NCBI GenBank assembly: GCA_031772625.1
Contig: CM062815.1
Location: forward strand, 606,593,980-606,657,979
Direction: 5' to 3'
Length of the DNA stretch: 64,000 bases
From: Pinus tabuliformis
Lineage: Eukaryota; Streptophyta; Pinopsida; Pinales; Pinaceae
In this document: piece by piece, positions 45,221 through 56,020 of the stretch
How the letters are laid out: each line of letters opens with the position of its first letter
Numbering within the stretch: position 1 is the first letter of the stretch
Translations under genes and position numbers: made by a program
Notes under the pieces: model-generated
What the model was told of the DNA's origin: nothing
Databases searched by the model: none
Seen by the model: the letters and a program-made list of their open reading frames with translations, nothing else

Positions 45221-47001
45221 TTATTTCATCATTATCTTATGTTGATGCTTCAATTTGCTCAATTCATAAAGGGTAATATTAGCCCTAGTTTTTTTCATGT
45301 TATCAATAATATTGTACTCCATTTCATCCGACACTATCAGTGTTTTCGATGGAGTTGTTTGATCTGCTTGGACTGGGCTAGATCGAGTCACTTTAGTGGT
45401 TGTCTTCTTTGTTGCGACTTTATCTTTTGTTGTAGGGCTTGCGCTCTTTTGCTTAGGGGTAGTTTGGGGAGGATCAAGCTGATTTTTGCTTCGTGTGCTA
45501 ACCGGAAATACTTCTTGATCTTCTTCTTGTGGGAGGATAAAATCCCACATTCCTTGTAATTCCACAACTTCTTCGTCATTGGTCTGCCCTTCAGTGGCAC
45601 TTTCTTCTTCTTCCTCTTCTTCAGTTTTAGCATTGGAGATGGCATTGGGTGGTCTTGCATCCGTTGAAGGACCTCTTTTAAAAGCTCTGTAGGGATTTTT
45701 TAAAGAAGTTTCTGCTACTTGCTTTTTTATGTCAATCATCTCATTAGACATGGTTTTTAATACTTTCTGCAATCCTTCCAAATCTAAAGGGTCTTTTGTT
45801 TGTTTCTTCTTGGAGTCTTCCTTGAAGGTGACTTTTTTAGACTTGCGCTCCTCTATTGCGGATCTCTTTTCCAAGGCTATTACGCATTTCTCTACTGCTA
45901 TCGCCTCTGTCATGTTTTCAACTAAGGTTGTTTTATTTGCTCTATCCACAAAGATTGCTATGTTTGATGGTAAAGCAGTAATATACCATTCACATCGTAC
46001 TTCTTCGCTGGGTTGGGAAGCAGTGGGAATTTTGTTGAGAATTTTATTGAACTGTAAATCGAAATCTTTGATAGGTTCTTTAGCTTAGGCCTTAAGATTG
46101 GATAGGTCATTGATTAATGTTGTCGTTGATCTGTCATCACCAAACTTGATAAGGAATTGATTGTGGAAGATATCCCAACTTGTGATAGACCTGGAGGGTA
46201 ATGAAAAATACCATGACTCGGCTGTCCCTTGCAGTGTATAGGGAAAAAGCCGAACAACAACATCTTCGTTAGTAACTCCGTTGAGATTGATAGAAAGCAT
46301 GAAATTGTTTATGTGCTCTTCCACTAGCATGCCTGCTTCTGGATTGAATTTGGGCGGCCATTTCTCAGGATGGGTCGGTATTTGACTCAAGGGTGTGGGC
46401 ATTAAAACTGCCCCAGGGTTGTTCCATGGAGACTGGGCCATCGTTGAGCTGCTAGTAGAGAAAAGTGCAAAAGATGATCTCTGTAGCTGGGAAGATGAGG
46501 ATACTATGATCGTAGATGATTGAAAAGGGTTGAGGGAGTCCCGGTAGACATATGGATGATGGTTTGGAATGGAGGTGTGGGTGGTTGACTTCGCGGTGAG
46601 GTAGTTGAAATGGGCAATGTAGACGAAAGAGTCTCACTGTCAGACTCTTGTGGTGATTTCCTCACTCTTTTCCTGGTGGGAAGAGGTAACTCAGTTGGCT
46701 GGATGCCAAATTTTTCACTCTTTAACTTGGTTAGGGGATGAGCAGGATTGTACTGCGAAGTCACACTACTTTGAGATTTATCAGACATCTAAGGAGAAAT
46801 GGAAAATCCCTGAATTTTGTGAATCAAAGATTCAACTCCAGGAGGTTTGATGGTAGATTGGTCTGAACTATCAGGGCGTGTAGCAGCGATTGATACTCGA
46901 GCGACTTCTGACTCTGGATTTAAATATACTGGAGAAGTCGGGGGAGATGATGAGGGCATTTTACTCTCAGAATGGTATTTAGATTTTGATTTAAGTGCCA
47001 T
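45221..47001 (-). pseudogene. gag: TE-D gag
   Basis: Gag starts at the ATG 47001 (MALKSKSKYHSESKMPSSSP), 34 bases after the 5' LTR. A stop at 46789 is followed at once by an in-frame ATG (MSDKSQSSVTSQYN). After a shift near 46460 the capsid core is in 46441-46085: EEHINNFMLSINLNGVTNED, RLFPYTLQGTAESWYFSLPS and WDIFHNQFLIKFGDD. A TAA at 46085 interrupts; the frame resumes to IFVDRANKTTLVENMTEAIA (45949), a Lys-rich and Glu-rich region with EEEEEE, and ends at 45221. No zinc knuckle was seen. Product is the capsid protein of TE-D. Confidence 0.85.
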
Positions 47002-47013
47002 TCATAGTTCATG

Positions 47014-47030
47014 CCCTCCTTCTAGCGCCA
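47014..47030 (-). other. TE-D primer binding site
   Basis: TGGCGCTAGAAGGAGGG on the - strand, four bases from the 5' LTR end. It begins TGGCG like many tRNA primer sites; I cannot name the tRNA. Confidence 0.6.
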
Positions 47031-47034
47031 AATA

Positions 47035-49262
47035 TGTTGAAGCCCCGAAAATCGGGTCAACAACAAGGGGGATACTCGCCCGGTCCGGACCTTGGTTGGA
47101 AGCTCCTTATCCGTTTGGTATAGCGGGTCCGACTGGGGATAATGGGACTAGTTTCCCAATCTAAGGGTGTGTGTGTGTGCAGAGTTAGATGATGCTGATC
47201 TAAGAGTTCTAATCTAAGCTACTTTAATCTAATTCTATGCTATTGTAATCTAATGAAAACAACACATCTAATCTATGCTAACCCGGGATGTATTTCTTCT
47301 ATTATGCGATCTAAAGAGATTTCAAATAATAACTGGTAATAAAGATCATTCAGATATCATAAGAATGTAAATCAATGAAGATGAACCACTTTGCATAAAA
47401 AGTTAAGCAAAACAGTTGTGAACATCATATCGCATAATAAGTTATTCATATATCAAACATAAATAAATAGCTCCACCGTACAAAAGTGCCAAATGGTAAC
47501 TCAGACATTCATGCAATAACATATAAACAACTAAAAACTGTATATCACTTTAAGAATATAAGCAGAAATGGCCAAGAGATAAAAGTAGCATTTATGACTG
47601 GTCCTACTCATAAGCTTCAAGCAACAATGATTTATCTCTACTTGTTCTAATATCTACCAAGAGTACAGAAGTGCAACATCAGTAGCAGATATCAAATGCA
47701 AACATTAATAAACCTTGATCCATTCATTCATCAAAACCTCCTCTGAGGGTGCAGAAGTGCATGTTCTGAGGACAAGTTTTTGACAAATTTCTGGACCCTT
47801 CTCTAAATGCATGAGAAGGGTTTAAATACTGCTAACTAAATAACTTAATTACATAAATTTAGGATACAGTTTAAATGACCGCCCTTTACCTAAACAAACT
47901 TATTTCTAAAAATTGAATCTAATTCCTAACTATTTCTGCATTTGCTCCTTAATGTTGCGAGCATGCAACATTTGCCTGGGAAGAGTTGGCTAGTTGTTTT
48001 TTGCTTTTGCTTGGGCTACGCAAATAGAAATGGCAAGCACTGGCACCACTTTTTAGTAAACTAGAAGATATTTTTGGGAATCATCCTCTGGCTGGGTGAA
48101 TTTACTGCGTATATATTTGGTAACAACCCAAATTCCTCTCAAATTGTTTCTGCTTTTGCTATCTCGGTTTCCAGATTCGTGGATGACTAAGCAAGTTAGG
48201 GACTTTGCTTTCTGAACAATTTTCTTAGCGATGCGCTAATCGCGCATCAAAAACTGCTTCCGTTCTTTGATCCGGGCCTTTTTGGTGTGTTTTCCACCTT
48301 TAGCGCTTTTTCCTTTACCGGGCATAAGCTTTAGAATTTTTTAAACATGCTGCTTTTGTGAGCTTTTGACCTTGAGTGTCAAATTGCCTATTGATATCAG
48401 CATCTGTTCAGTAATACTCTGAAATCTGCATTTCTGTTGCATGCGGTATCCGTTTATGAGGACATCTCTTCTCTGTTCTCTGAGCATTGACGCTTTTCCT
48501 TTTTCCTTAGATGTTTCCTGCACATTGCTTCATGTTGTTTCTTGTTTTTCATTCCTGCAGTTCATGCAAAGGAAAAGAGTAATGATAATAAATTTTGACA
48601 CGAAAGCTCTAAGCTCTACGAATGTATAAAATCATGACACCCATAGTGAACTGACTCTTCGAAAAACACAAAACTGTCCTTCATGAATACTTTGGCATAC
48701 ATTCATTAATTTCTTTTAAGGCGCGCACCCGATTTTTTGGTTTAGGGACAACTTTTCTTGAATGCTGAGTCGAGGAAAATTTGCGATGGGTGATTTCTGC
48801 GACTCGCATCGCAGCATCGCGGATCGCATTATCAAGATGTTTCATTGCAGAGTTTCCTGATCAGTTTATCACAGAATCACAGATTGCGCTTATCGCAAGA
48901 TCGCAGATCGTAGATCGCGCTTATCGCAAGATCACAGATCGCGGATCGTTGCAACCTATTAAGTTATTGTTTGTTGTTTATGCGATGTTGCGATATGCGA
49001 TGTCGCATATCGGCCATCGGAGATTTGTTTTATTTATGGGCGCTTCTTAATGTATGCGATGTGATGAATTTCACGTCACTTCTTCGCAGTTTTTTATTGT
49101 GCTCATAAATAAATGTTTTACTCTTCTCCATGCGATATATTTTAAGGAGTATAATACAAATTTTTTTTATAAAATTTTTTGAATTTTTTACTAAGGGTCC
49201 CCACTTCTTTAGTGTTATTGCTAATACTTAAAGAAGGAGGGGGGTTGTTGGTGGCCACAATA
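47035..49262 (-). repeat. TE-D 5' LTR
   Basis: Matches 38674-40899 almost throughout; TG end changed to TA (TATTGTGGCC on its strand). It holds GATGCGCTAATCGCGCATC (about 48231-48249), which is shortened in the other LTR, and the GATCGC repeat block at about 48795-49015. Confidence 0.9.
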
Positions 49263-49267
49263 CATTG

Positions 49268-50038
49268 CTGGCCTGCAGACCCCGACTTTTTCTCCATTGG
49301 GAAAAAGCTCGGGGTCCGCACCTTCCATGTAGACAAAGTGCGGTCCCACGCACTGTGTCTAACCCGGAGGGTGCGATGCCCGTCGCAAGGGTTTTTAACC
49401 CAAAAATTCTCAAAAATGAACCAATCAAAATAATTTCTAGAAATTTAATTTATCCTTATACTTGATGCAGAGAGTACATCATGCTAGATTGACGTGAACG
49501 AGAGCATGAGGACGTGGATGCCGCTACATGGAATCATTAGCCTTCACTTGATGCTTTGAGGGCGTGCGGCTTGTACAAATTCTGGGCCATTCCTGGCATG
49601 AGGGCTCAGGTGGATTTCTTATAGTGGATGGTTGACAGATGGAGCGTAGAGGACCAGTGCTTCTTCATTGGCGGCCACCAGCTCGAAATCGAGCTGGCAG
49701 ACATATATTTCTTGACTGGTTTGCCTAAGAGAGGCGAAGACTTCACTCTGTTTGGGGCTAGGGCAGGTGCCCAGTCTGTCGATAGCCTCAAGCTAGAGTA
49801 CTGCAATAGCCAGGCTAGAGACAAAGGGATAGACATAGAGACCATATCACGTCCTAAGCTCATGGTGATTGCGTTCACTGTCACCAGACTTTGCGGGGCT
49901 GCCGCATTACACATTTCCACCGGATCCCAGATGTGTATGGAAGTTGATTGCTTTCGAGGCACCATCTTCAACTGGTGCGATGTTGTGTTGGCCAATGTGA
50001 AAGGCCAACTAACCAGGGCCAAGAACGGACAACCAAAG
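49268..50038 (+). pseudogene. TE-C truncated copy of the PMD gene
   Basis: 49268-49470 is the end of the leader intron, including the GC-rich hairpins and the acceptor TTGATGCAG. The coding start ATG is at 49482 (MLD-stop...), with TGA where TE-A has Trp, and further stops (TAG) where TE-A has Gln. From 49628 the frame is open: RWSVEDQCFFIGGHQLEIEL, ADIYFLTGLPKRGEDFTLF, LMVIAFTVTRLCGAAALH and GTIFNWCDVVLANVKGQL. It ends at about 50038, fused to the TE-C 5' LTR edge; the last third and exon 2 are missing. It confirms the PMD gene as part of the family and not a chance insertion in TE-A. Confidence 0.75.
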
Positions 50039-50053
50039 CCCCATTCGCCATTT

Positions 50054-51108
50054 TGTCACACGGAATAAGTCGATCTTGCAGACAAGATAGACCTTCCTAG
50101 AATCTAAAGAAGACCTAATGACAAGCAAACCAACCAGACACTATCTTTATCTAAATATGCTTTTATAAACAATGTCAAACAAGTGTTTTTAGGGCCTACC
50201 TTAGGTCCAACACAAGCTTGTGGATGCCCTCGCTCCTTCGATCCAAATGAGCTCCTTTGTCGCGAATCTGCAAACACAAACAACGGAACCAAATTAAATA
50301 GAACCTGAAAAGCCAAAGTCATAAAACATATTTAACATGAAAGTCAAGGAGTCCATGAAACAAATAACATAAGATACTTGTTGAGAAAAATGAGTTTGAT
50401 TGTATTAATTCAAAAGAAGAAGAACTTTACAACCTTTTCCTTGACGCTGTACAAGCTCCTCCCAGGGTCTAGCAAGAAGTCTCCTCTACTTTGACAAGTT
50501 TCACTCACTCCCCAATGAAGCCAAAAAGGTATGTGATCTCTCCTCTTAAGCTCAACTAGGAAGTCTTGATTTCACCAGCATTTACCCTAAAAAATGTTTA
50601 GCTTCTAACCTCCCCAGCAACCAACCCAATGCCTGTATTTATAGTGCAATGGAGGGAGGTTACTAGGTCCTCCTTCAAAGGGATAAAACCCTCCTTCAAA
50701 GGGATAGCTCCTCTCATCAAGGGATTAGCTCCTTCTCTTTTGGGATGCATGAACCACCTCAGAGCGAACAATCCACGTCAAAATTCCTTCTAGAATCCTC
50801 TAGAATTAACCCAAAGTGAGTTTTTTAAGATAAAACTTGCGCCTTTTGACTTACACAGGGGTCCGCACCTACACCGTTAGGGACAGAGTGGGCAGGTCCG
50901 CAATTTTTGTACACAGAAGGTGCGGGACCACAGGTGACAATGAGAGAAAGTGCGGAACCAGAGTTACATTGATTTTTAATGTCTTTCTCCCATTTCCAAA
51001 GCTTGAATTGAAGAGTTGAGGTCTGAGACTTGCTTAGGAGGACAGTACAAGTGATGATGGACCCATACTAACTGCAAATAATCATGGTGACGATATTTTT
51101 GTGTAACA
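50054..51108 (-). repeat. TE-C 5' LTR
   Basis: TGTCACACGG...TTTTTGTGTAACA, 1055 bp. TATAAATA at 50643-50636 (- strand) is intact. U3 repeats at about 50665-50740. Confidence 0.9.
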
Positions 51109-52149
51109 GATCCAGATCCCAAGGGGTCTCACTTGGAAGCATAGCGATCTCTTTAAATCTGATGATTGACTGTCTCTCATTTTGGCCATCTAAATTCTTT
51201 GTTTAGCGCATTCTGGATCTCCGCTATTCCTGCATTTGGGTGATCATTCGAGTTCTTGATATACTAGGTCAGCACGTGATCCTGCAACACGCTCACTAAC
51301 GTAGCCTTCTTAATTTTGTCATCTGTGACTCCTTGGGCTTCCCACACTACTCTTACCACGAACCAGAATTGGTCCAGATCCTCATTCCCTACTCCTTTGA
51401 ATACGAGTATCTTGATCGTGCTTGCCATGTTGAATTGCAGGTTTGGTGGAGGTCGGGTGGTTAAAGATGGAGGTGAAGTAGGTGAAGTGGGTGATGATGT
51501 AAGTGGAGGTGATAACTGTGAAATGTGCTGCCTTATCAAACTGACTGCACCTCTCGGCGAAACTCGAGCACGCTCTTCCTCGCTTGCTCATGGAGGTGAA
51601 ATTAAAGGATTGTTTCCTAACCATTCGATCCCCTTGTAGATCTTTCCGCTCCACATCGTCTAATCATTAATGTATTCACATAACCCGCTTCTCACATAAC
51701 AACATCTTAATCTAGGTATTCAAGGATTTGATGTACCTACCTCGCGGTCCCTTGAGAAAACATCGTTCTGCTTCGCTATAGCTCACAGTTGTGTCTATCA
51801 TGAACTCAATGATAAACCCCCCTATTATCCAGTCAAGCCAATGGTCCACGGCCGACGTGATCTTATCTTCTGATGCCTTTAGTCTGCGTACTACTCCGGA
51901 GTCCACACTGTCGGTTGGTCGAGCTTGTACCTTCCCTGGCTATTGGCTAACCTTGCGATCCAATCATACAGCTCTAAAAAGAAGGTCGTGAAGAAGTTCT
52001 CGTGGATTTCCGTATATACGTAGTGCTCCAGCCACCTCTTCTCGGATATCTTTGGAGTCTTGTTTTCCTGTGTTACAAACTCGTGAAGCCTCTTATCCAA
52101 CCAATCTTCAATTTCCTTCTTCTTAGGTTCTAGTGTTATGACATTAGAC
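51109..52149 (-). pseudogene. gag: HOST: gag N-terminal half
   Basis: Begins at about 52149 with MSNVITLEPKKKEIEDWLDK (frame to 51891), then shifts to KITSAVDHWLDWIIGGFIIE (51906-51712). A Pro/Ser/Thr-rich linker and the gag core follow: MASTIKILVFKGVGNEDLDQ, FWFVVRVVWEAQG and LVSVLQDHVLT (to 51264). The reading continues with FKEIAMLPSETPWDLD up to the TE-C target at 51113, and resumes at 35594 as QRLKSMIREAN. Several shifts and stops. The ORF precedes zinc knuckles and protease and sits directly behind a primer site and LTR, so it is gag. Confidence 0.75.
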
Positions 52150-52164
52150 ATCCCTTAAGCAGAT

Positions 52165-52186
52165 CCTGGTTTCGGTAACAGAACCA
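52165..52186 (-). other. HOST primer binding site
   Basis: TGGTTCTGTTACCGAAACC on the - strand, two bases inside the LTR end. The tRNA is not identified. Confidence 0.5.
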
Positions 52187-52188
52187 TT

Positions 52189-52973
52189 TGTTGGCTTATT
52201 AGGGCCTAACCCAGGTTCAGAAGTGAGTTAGCCAAACAAATCCTGAAACTACCAGCCCTTTCGACAATAGTTCACGGAGCACGGACTGAGGTCTCACCCA
52301 AGGTAGTATGGGAGGGTGCTAGAACCAGGTTTCTGCACCTTAGGGATGTCTTGATGAGGACTGGAAAGTGTGCGAACCGATCTGGTGCACTAGCGTAACT
52401 ATCTAACCTTCGCGTAGCTTTATAAAGTGCGCGCAACTAGAAACCATAAAGAGATGCATAAGAACATGATAGAAGCATAAACACACAGATCTACAAGCAG
52501 ATATAATACTTTTAGAATCAACTTATATTTTATTAAACTTCTTGTTGTGTTACAACCTCAACTCCGCCCTATGCACTCAGCTGCAAGGGTCTGCGCACAC
52601 AGCTACGGACTCTATCAGGCCTTTGTGCACTCAACTGCAGAGCCTCTTTCTACTACTACCACCCAAGACTTGAACTTACAGATTTAGAGCGAATATCACA
52701 CTCAAAAACCCATATTACTTGAGATCAATCCTTTTCCAAGAAATTCCTTCTATCCTTAGAGCCTCGCTCTTTTTATACATTCCCATGGTCCGTGGACCAT
52801 GGGTAGGCCGACACATTGTATATTAAATTACAATATTTTAGGGCAGACAACCCTAGACTCTCATGCTCCGCGTCGAAATTTCGCGGGGTCTTACATTACT
52901 TTTGACCAAAATTTAGGCTACAAGCCCCAAACATCCGCTATGGGGGGGTTCGCTGCCCAACAGGCCCCCAACA
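52189..52973 (-). repeat. HOST LTR
   Basis: 785 bp bounded by TGTTGG...CCAACA (perfect 6-bp inverted ends). TATAAAAAG on the - strand lies at about 52776-52768. It is followed on its 3' side by primer site and gag, so it works as 5' LTR. The partner LTR is not in the window, so the outer end is inferred from the inverted ends. Confidence 0.6.
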
Positions 52974-53395
52974 CAATCATCGTTACTCATCCCGAGTCAC
53001 TCGACTAGTGTGGCGATCTTTGCTCGGAGTCCATCCAACAACTTCTGCACTTCACGGACGTCTGCCACACATTCCTCGTTGTCTGCTAACTCAATTGTGC
53101 ACGACCCTCTGATGTATCATTGTTAGAGGCACCCTCTTGCCTTTGCGCATATGTGTCCTACATCTGGGCTAGCTTCCCCTCGATCGTGGTGGTGACCGTG
53201 AATGCTTCCTTGAGCCAAGGCTGGATGCGTGCTTTAAGCCCTACTTCTTTCTGACATGTGGCGTCCACCTGTTCTTTCAGAGCCTAGGCCTCCCCTCATC
53301 TTGGCGAATCGCTGAGTACGGGTGACCATTTATGTGGTCCCTCGGACATTGTCATAGGCCTGCTACAATTTTTGCGCTTCTGTTTCTAACTACAA
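52974..53395 (-). pseudogene. Coiled-coil C-terminal ORF fragment next to the HOST LTR
   Basis: The - strand reads ETEAQKLQQAYDN, QRFAKMRGEAQALKEQVD and WLKEAFTVTTTIEGKLAQ, ending LRAKIATLVE-stop about 30 bases before the LTR, with several shifts. Heptad-like and charged. It begins behind GGTTTTTTTGTAG, an acceptor-like sequence. By position it could be the end of the extra ORF of a second HOST-type copy that shares this LTR. Confidence 0.45.
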
Positions 53396-54549
53396 AAAAA
53401 CCAAATTAATAATAAAAAAAAATTCTTCCTTCAAACTAAATCCCTCTTTTCATTATCTAAAATTTAGAACAAAAAAATATAAATTCAAAATACTAAATCC
53501 CTCTTTTTATTATCTGGAATTTAGAACAAAAGAAATATAAATTAAATTTTGAACTGAGTTATTATTATTGCTACTAATTGGATGGGCCGCTTTGCAAGAA
53601 TCACTAGTAGGGAAACTTCAAACCTTGCATTCTTTTAGCGTGCATGCTTGATAACAAGGTTGACCAGCATAGGGGAACCTACAGCTTGATCAAATCCCCA
53701 AGTTCCACACATGCTTCCTTCTAATAGATGATTTTGGTTCACACCTTTTTAGTTAGTTCAACCGCATGATATAGATTTATTTCCATTAATTATAGTAAAC
53801 TATAATAGATTGAGATAATGAAGGTGGCAAGGGCAAGGAATTACTAGGTAAAACATACTACATATGTTACATAATATTTGTTAATCAATGTTTCCAAATA
53901 TATATAACATTTTTTATTTAATATCTATCTCTCTCCTCAATTTCATATGGGTTTATGAGGGAAGAAATATTGGGTAAAACATATTATGCATATTACATAG
54001 TATATTTGTGTCAAGAGATAGTCTATAGCCCAGTATGAGAGAGATGTTGTAGTGGTTGTAATATAAACTATTAGATAATAATAATAATAATAATAATAAT
54101 AAATCAATTAAGAAAGTAATAAAAATAATAAATTCATTTCATTTAATTTATTATATTGTGTTTTTGTTGTTATTAATAAAATACGAACAATTTTTTCAAA
54201 AAAGATAATAAGATAAATATCACATTAAATTAAATTTAAATAATAACAATTCATATTCTTAATTATGACATTCTAGACCATATATATGACTATTATGCCC
54301 TTTTCGTATGGGGATTTGAACACTCAACCTCCTCCCACATAATACTTCATTTACATGGTTCCCGAAAGCTTAAATAATACCCAAATTCTTAGATAATATA
54401 ATTAATAAACATATATATAAAGAGATTCATTTTATCATATAAATTAAAGTACTCATTCATATTGGTAACCATTATATTCAAAATTGGATATTTAAATTTA
54501 AGTAATAAACATATTAACACATAATATTTATAATATATTTTTTCTTAAG

Positions 54550-54633
<84 letters not shown>

Positions 54634-55600
54634 TTTTAAAAAACTAAATTATAAAAATTATAAAACATAAAACAAACACACATATGTATATAACCAATTA
54701 TATACATAATGCCTTTAGCAAATAAATTTAAAAAATTATAAAATATATCAAAGAAAAATATCAACATAACTATATGTAGTATGGATGTTTTAATAAAAAA
54801 GGAATATTTTTTATATATAGAAATTTGAAATGTATATAATTGTAGATAATATTATTAAAAACAAGAAATGCAAAATTTTCCTCATGTTTTGATAGGTTTA
54901 TATGTGGAGAGATTTCATCCCTCTCCAGATTTGGTAGATCCAAAGTTAAGATGGATCTATGCTAGTTTACCCACTATTTCTCCCCTCACCCCATAGGTCC
55001 ATATAAAGTCAAGGGGAGAGGGGGAAATATTAGGTAAAACACACTACACTCTGTGTTACATAGTATGTTTTACCCAATATTTCCCCCTTCTCCATTCTCA
55101 TAAATGTTGTAATCCATGTGAGGATAAAGGTAGAGAACAAACGTGGAAAGAGAAAACAAATATTGAGTAAAACATCAATCCATATAAAAATATGGATAAT
55201 AGAAAAATTGAATAAATGATATGTATGTTGCATAGTATGTTTTATCTAATATTTCTTCTCTACCCAAACTTAAACAAAATATTAATAAATATAAAAAAAT
55301 TATGAAAAAAGAAGAAGAGATTTTTGGTTTAAATATAATAAACACAATTAATACGTGGAATGGAATAGGGAAGAAATATTGGATAAAATACACTATGTAA
55401 CCTAAATAATAAATTTATCTAATATTTTTCTAGCTCAAAAATTCTCTTAATTTTATTATTATTTTTTTACATATAATAAACCTGATTAACATATTTAAAC
55501 TAATTAAGATTTTTATTTGTAACTTAAATTTTAATAATAACTTTTAAAATGTATTAAAAAACCTCCTACCACTTAAACTGAGGTGAAATGGAGTAACAAC
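53396..55600. repeat. AT-rich region with palindromic TTAGGTAAAACA repeats and microsatellites
   Basis: No gene. A motif GAAATATTRGGTAAAACATACTA occurs on both strands at about 53840-53880, 53961-54008, 55022-55086, 55150-55255 and 55370-55430; the 55022-55086 copy is an imperfect palindrome. (AAT)n at 54075-54102; (TA)n at 54550-54630. The flanks recall small inverted-repeat elements (MITEs). Confidence 0.6.
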
Positions 55601-56020
55601 TCTGAGAATATACCAGAAGATGTCCACGTGGCTAAATAAGAAAAAAGGTAAATTCCCGTCTAAATTAACAACCTACTGAACAGTCTAATTTATTTCATAT
55701 ATTAGAGCATGGTGCGATACTTATTATCTATATGATAGTCCAATTATTAATTAAGAACAAACGGCCGTCAATTCAACATTATTTGGGAAGAGTAGATGAT
55801 AGTCAATATTATTGTTATGTGTTAGGGTTCTGAAAATCAAGGATCAAAGAGTCATGCAGGGCGACGAAATGGTGGTCGTCGGCACCTTGTGAATTTGTAG
55901 GAGACCTCGCGAGTCAGATATAGACGCTGACGGCAATATCATCAGCGAACCCGTCTATTAAGGTCCAGCATCCATGTATACTCTTCGTTTGTTCAGGATA
56001 TAAATTTAGCCCAAGTGAAA
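55600..56020. other. Unassigned spacer
   Basis: Mixed composition. Around 55850-55970 it is richer in CG than its surroundings, but I see no protein or RNA signal I can support. Confidence 0.3.

Larger units (their letters stand above)
38674..49262 (-). mobile_element. TE-D: Ty3/gypsy element with RNase H between protease and RT
   Basis: LTRs 38674-40899 (2226 bp, 3' LTR) and 47035-49262 (2228 bp, 5' LTR) are flanked by CACTG (38669-38673) and CATTG (49263-49267). The empty site is seen in TE-A near 9300 (GGTTTACCATTGCGGACC, reverse strand). The internal part is 6.1 kb: gag, protease, archaeal-type RNase H, RT, gypsy RNase H, integrase start. Integrase is cut off after its first core block and about 1 kb of unrelated non-coding DNA precedes the 3' LTR. 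Two frames with several stop codons; not autonomous. Confidence 0.92.
35600..51108 (-). mobile_element. TE-C: internally deleted TE-A relative, split by TE-D
   Basis: Two 1055-bp LTRs (35600-36654 as 3' LTR, 50054-51108 as 5' LTR) are flanked by perfect GATCC copies at 35595-35599 and 51109-51113. Between them, excluding TE-D, only about 3.0 kb of the 3' end remains: PMD gene start, PMD leader and 3' UTR. All gag-pol is gone. At the 5' LTR edge the - strand reads TGTGACA|AAATGGCGAATGGGG, which may be a deleted form of the tRNA-Arg primer site. The breakpoint lies at about 50038-50045 in the PMD frame. Removing TE-C restores the HOST gag frame. Confidence 0.92.
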
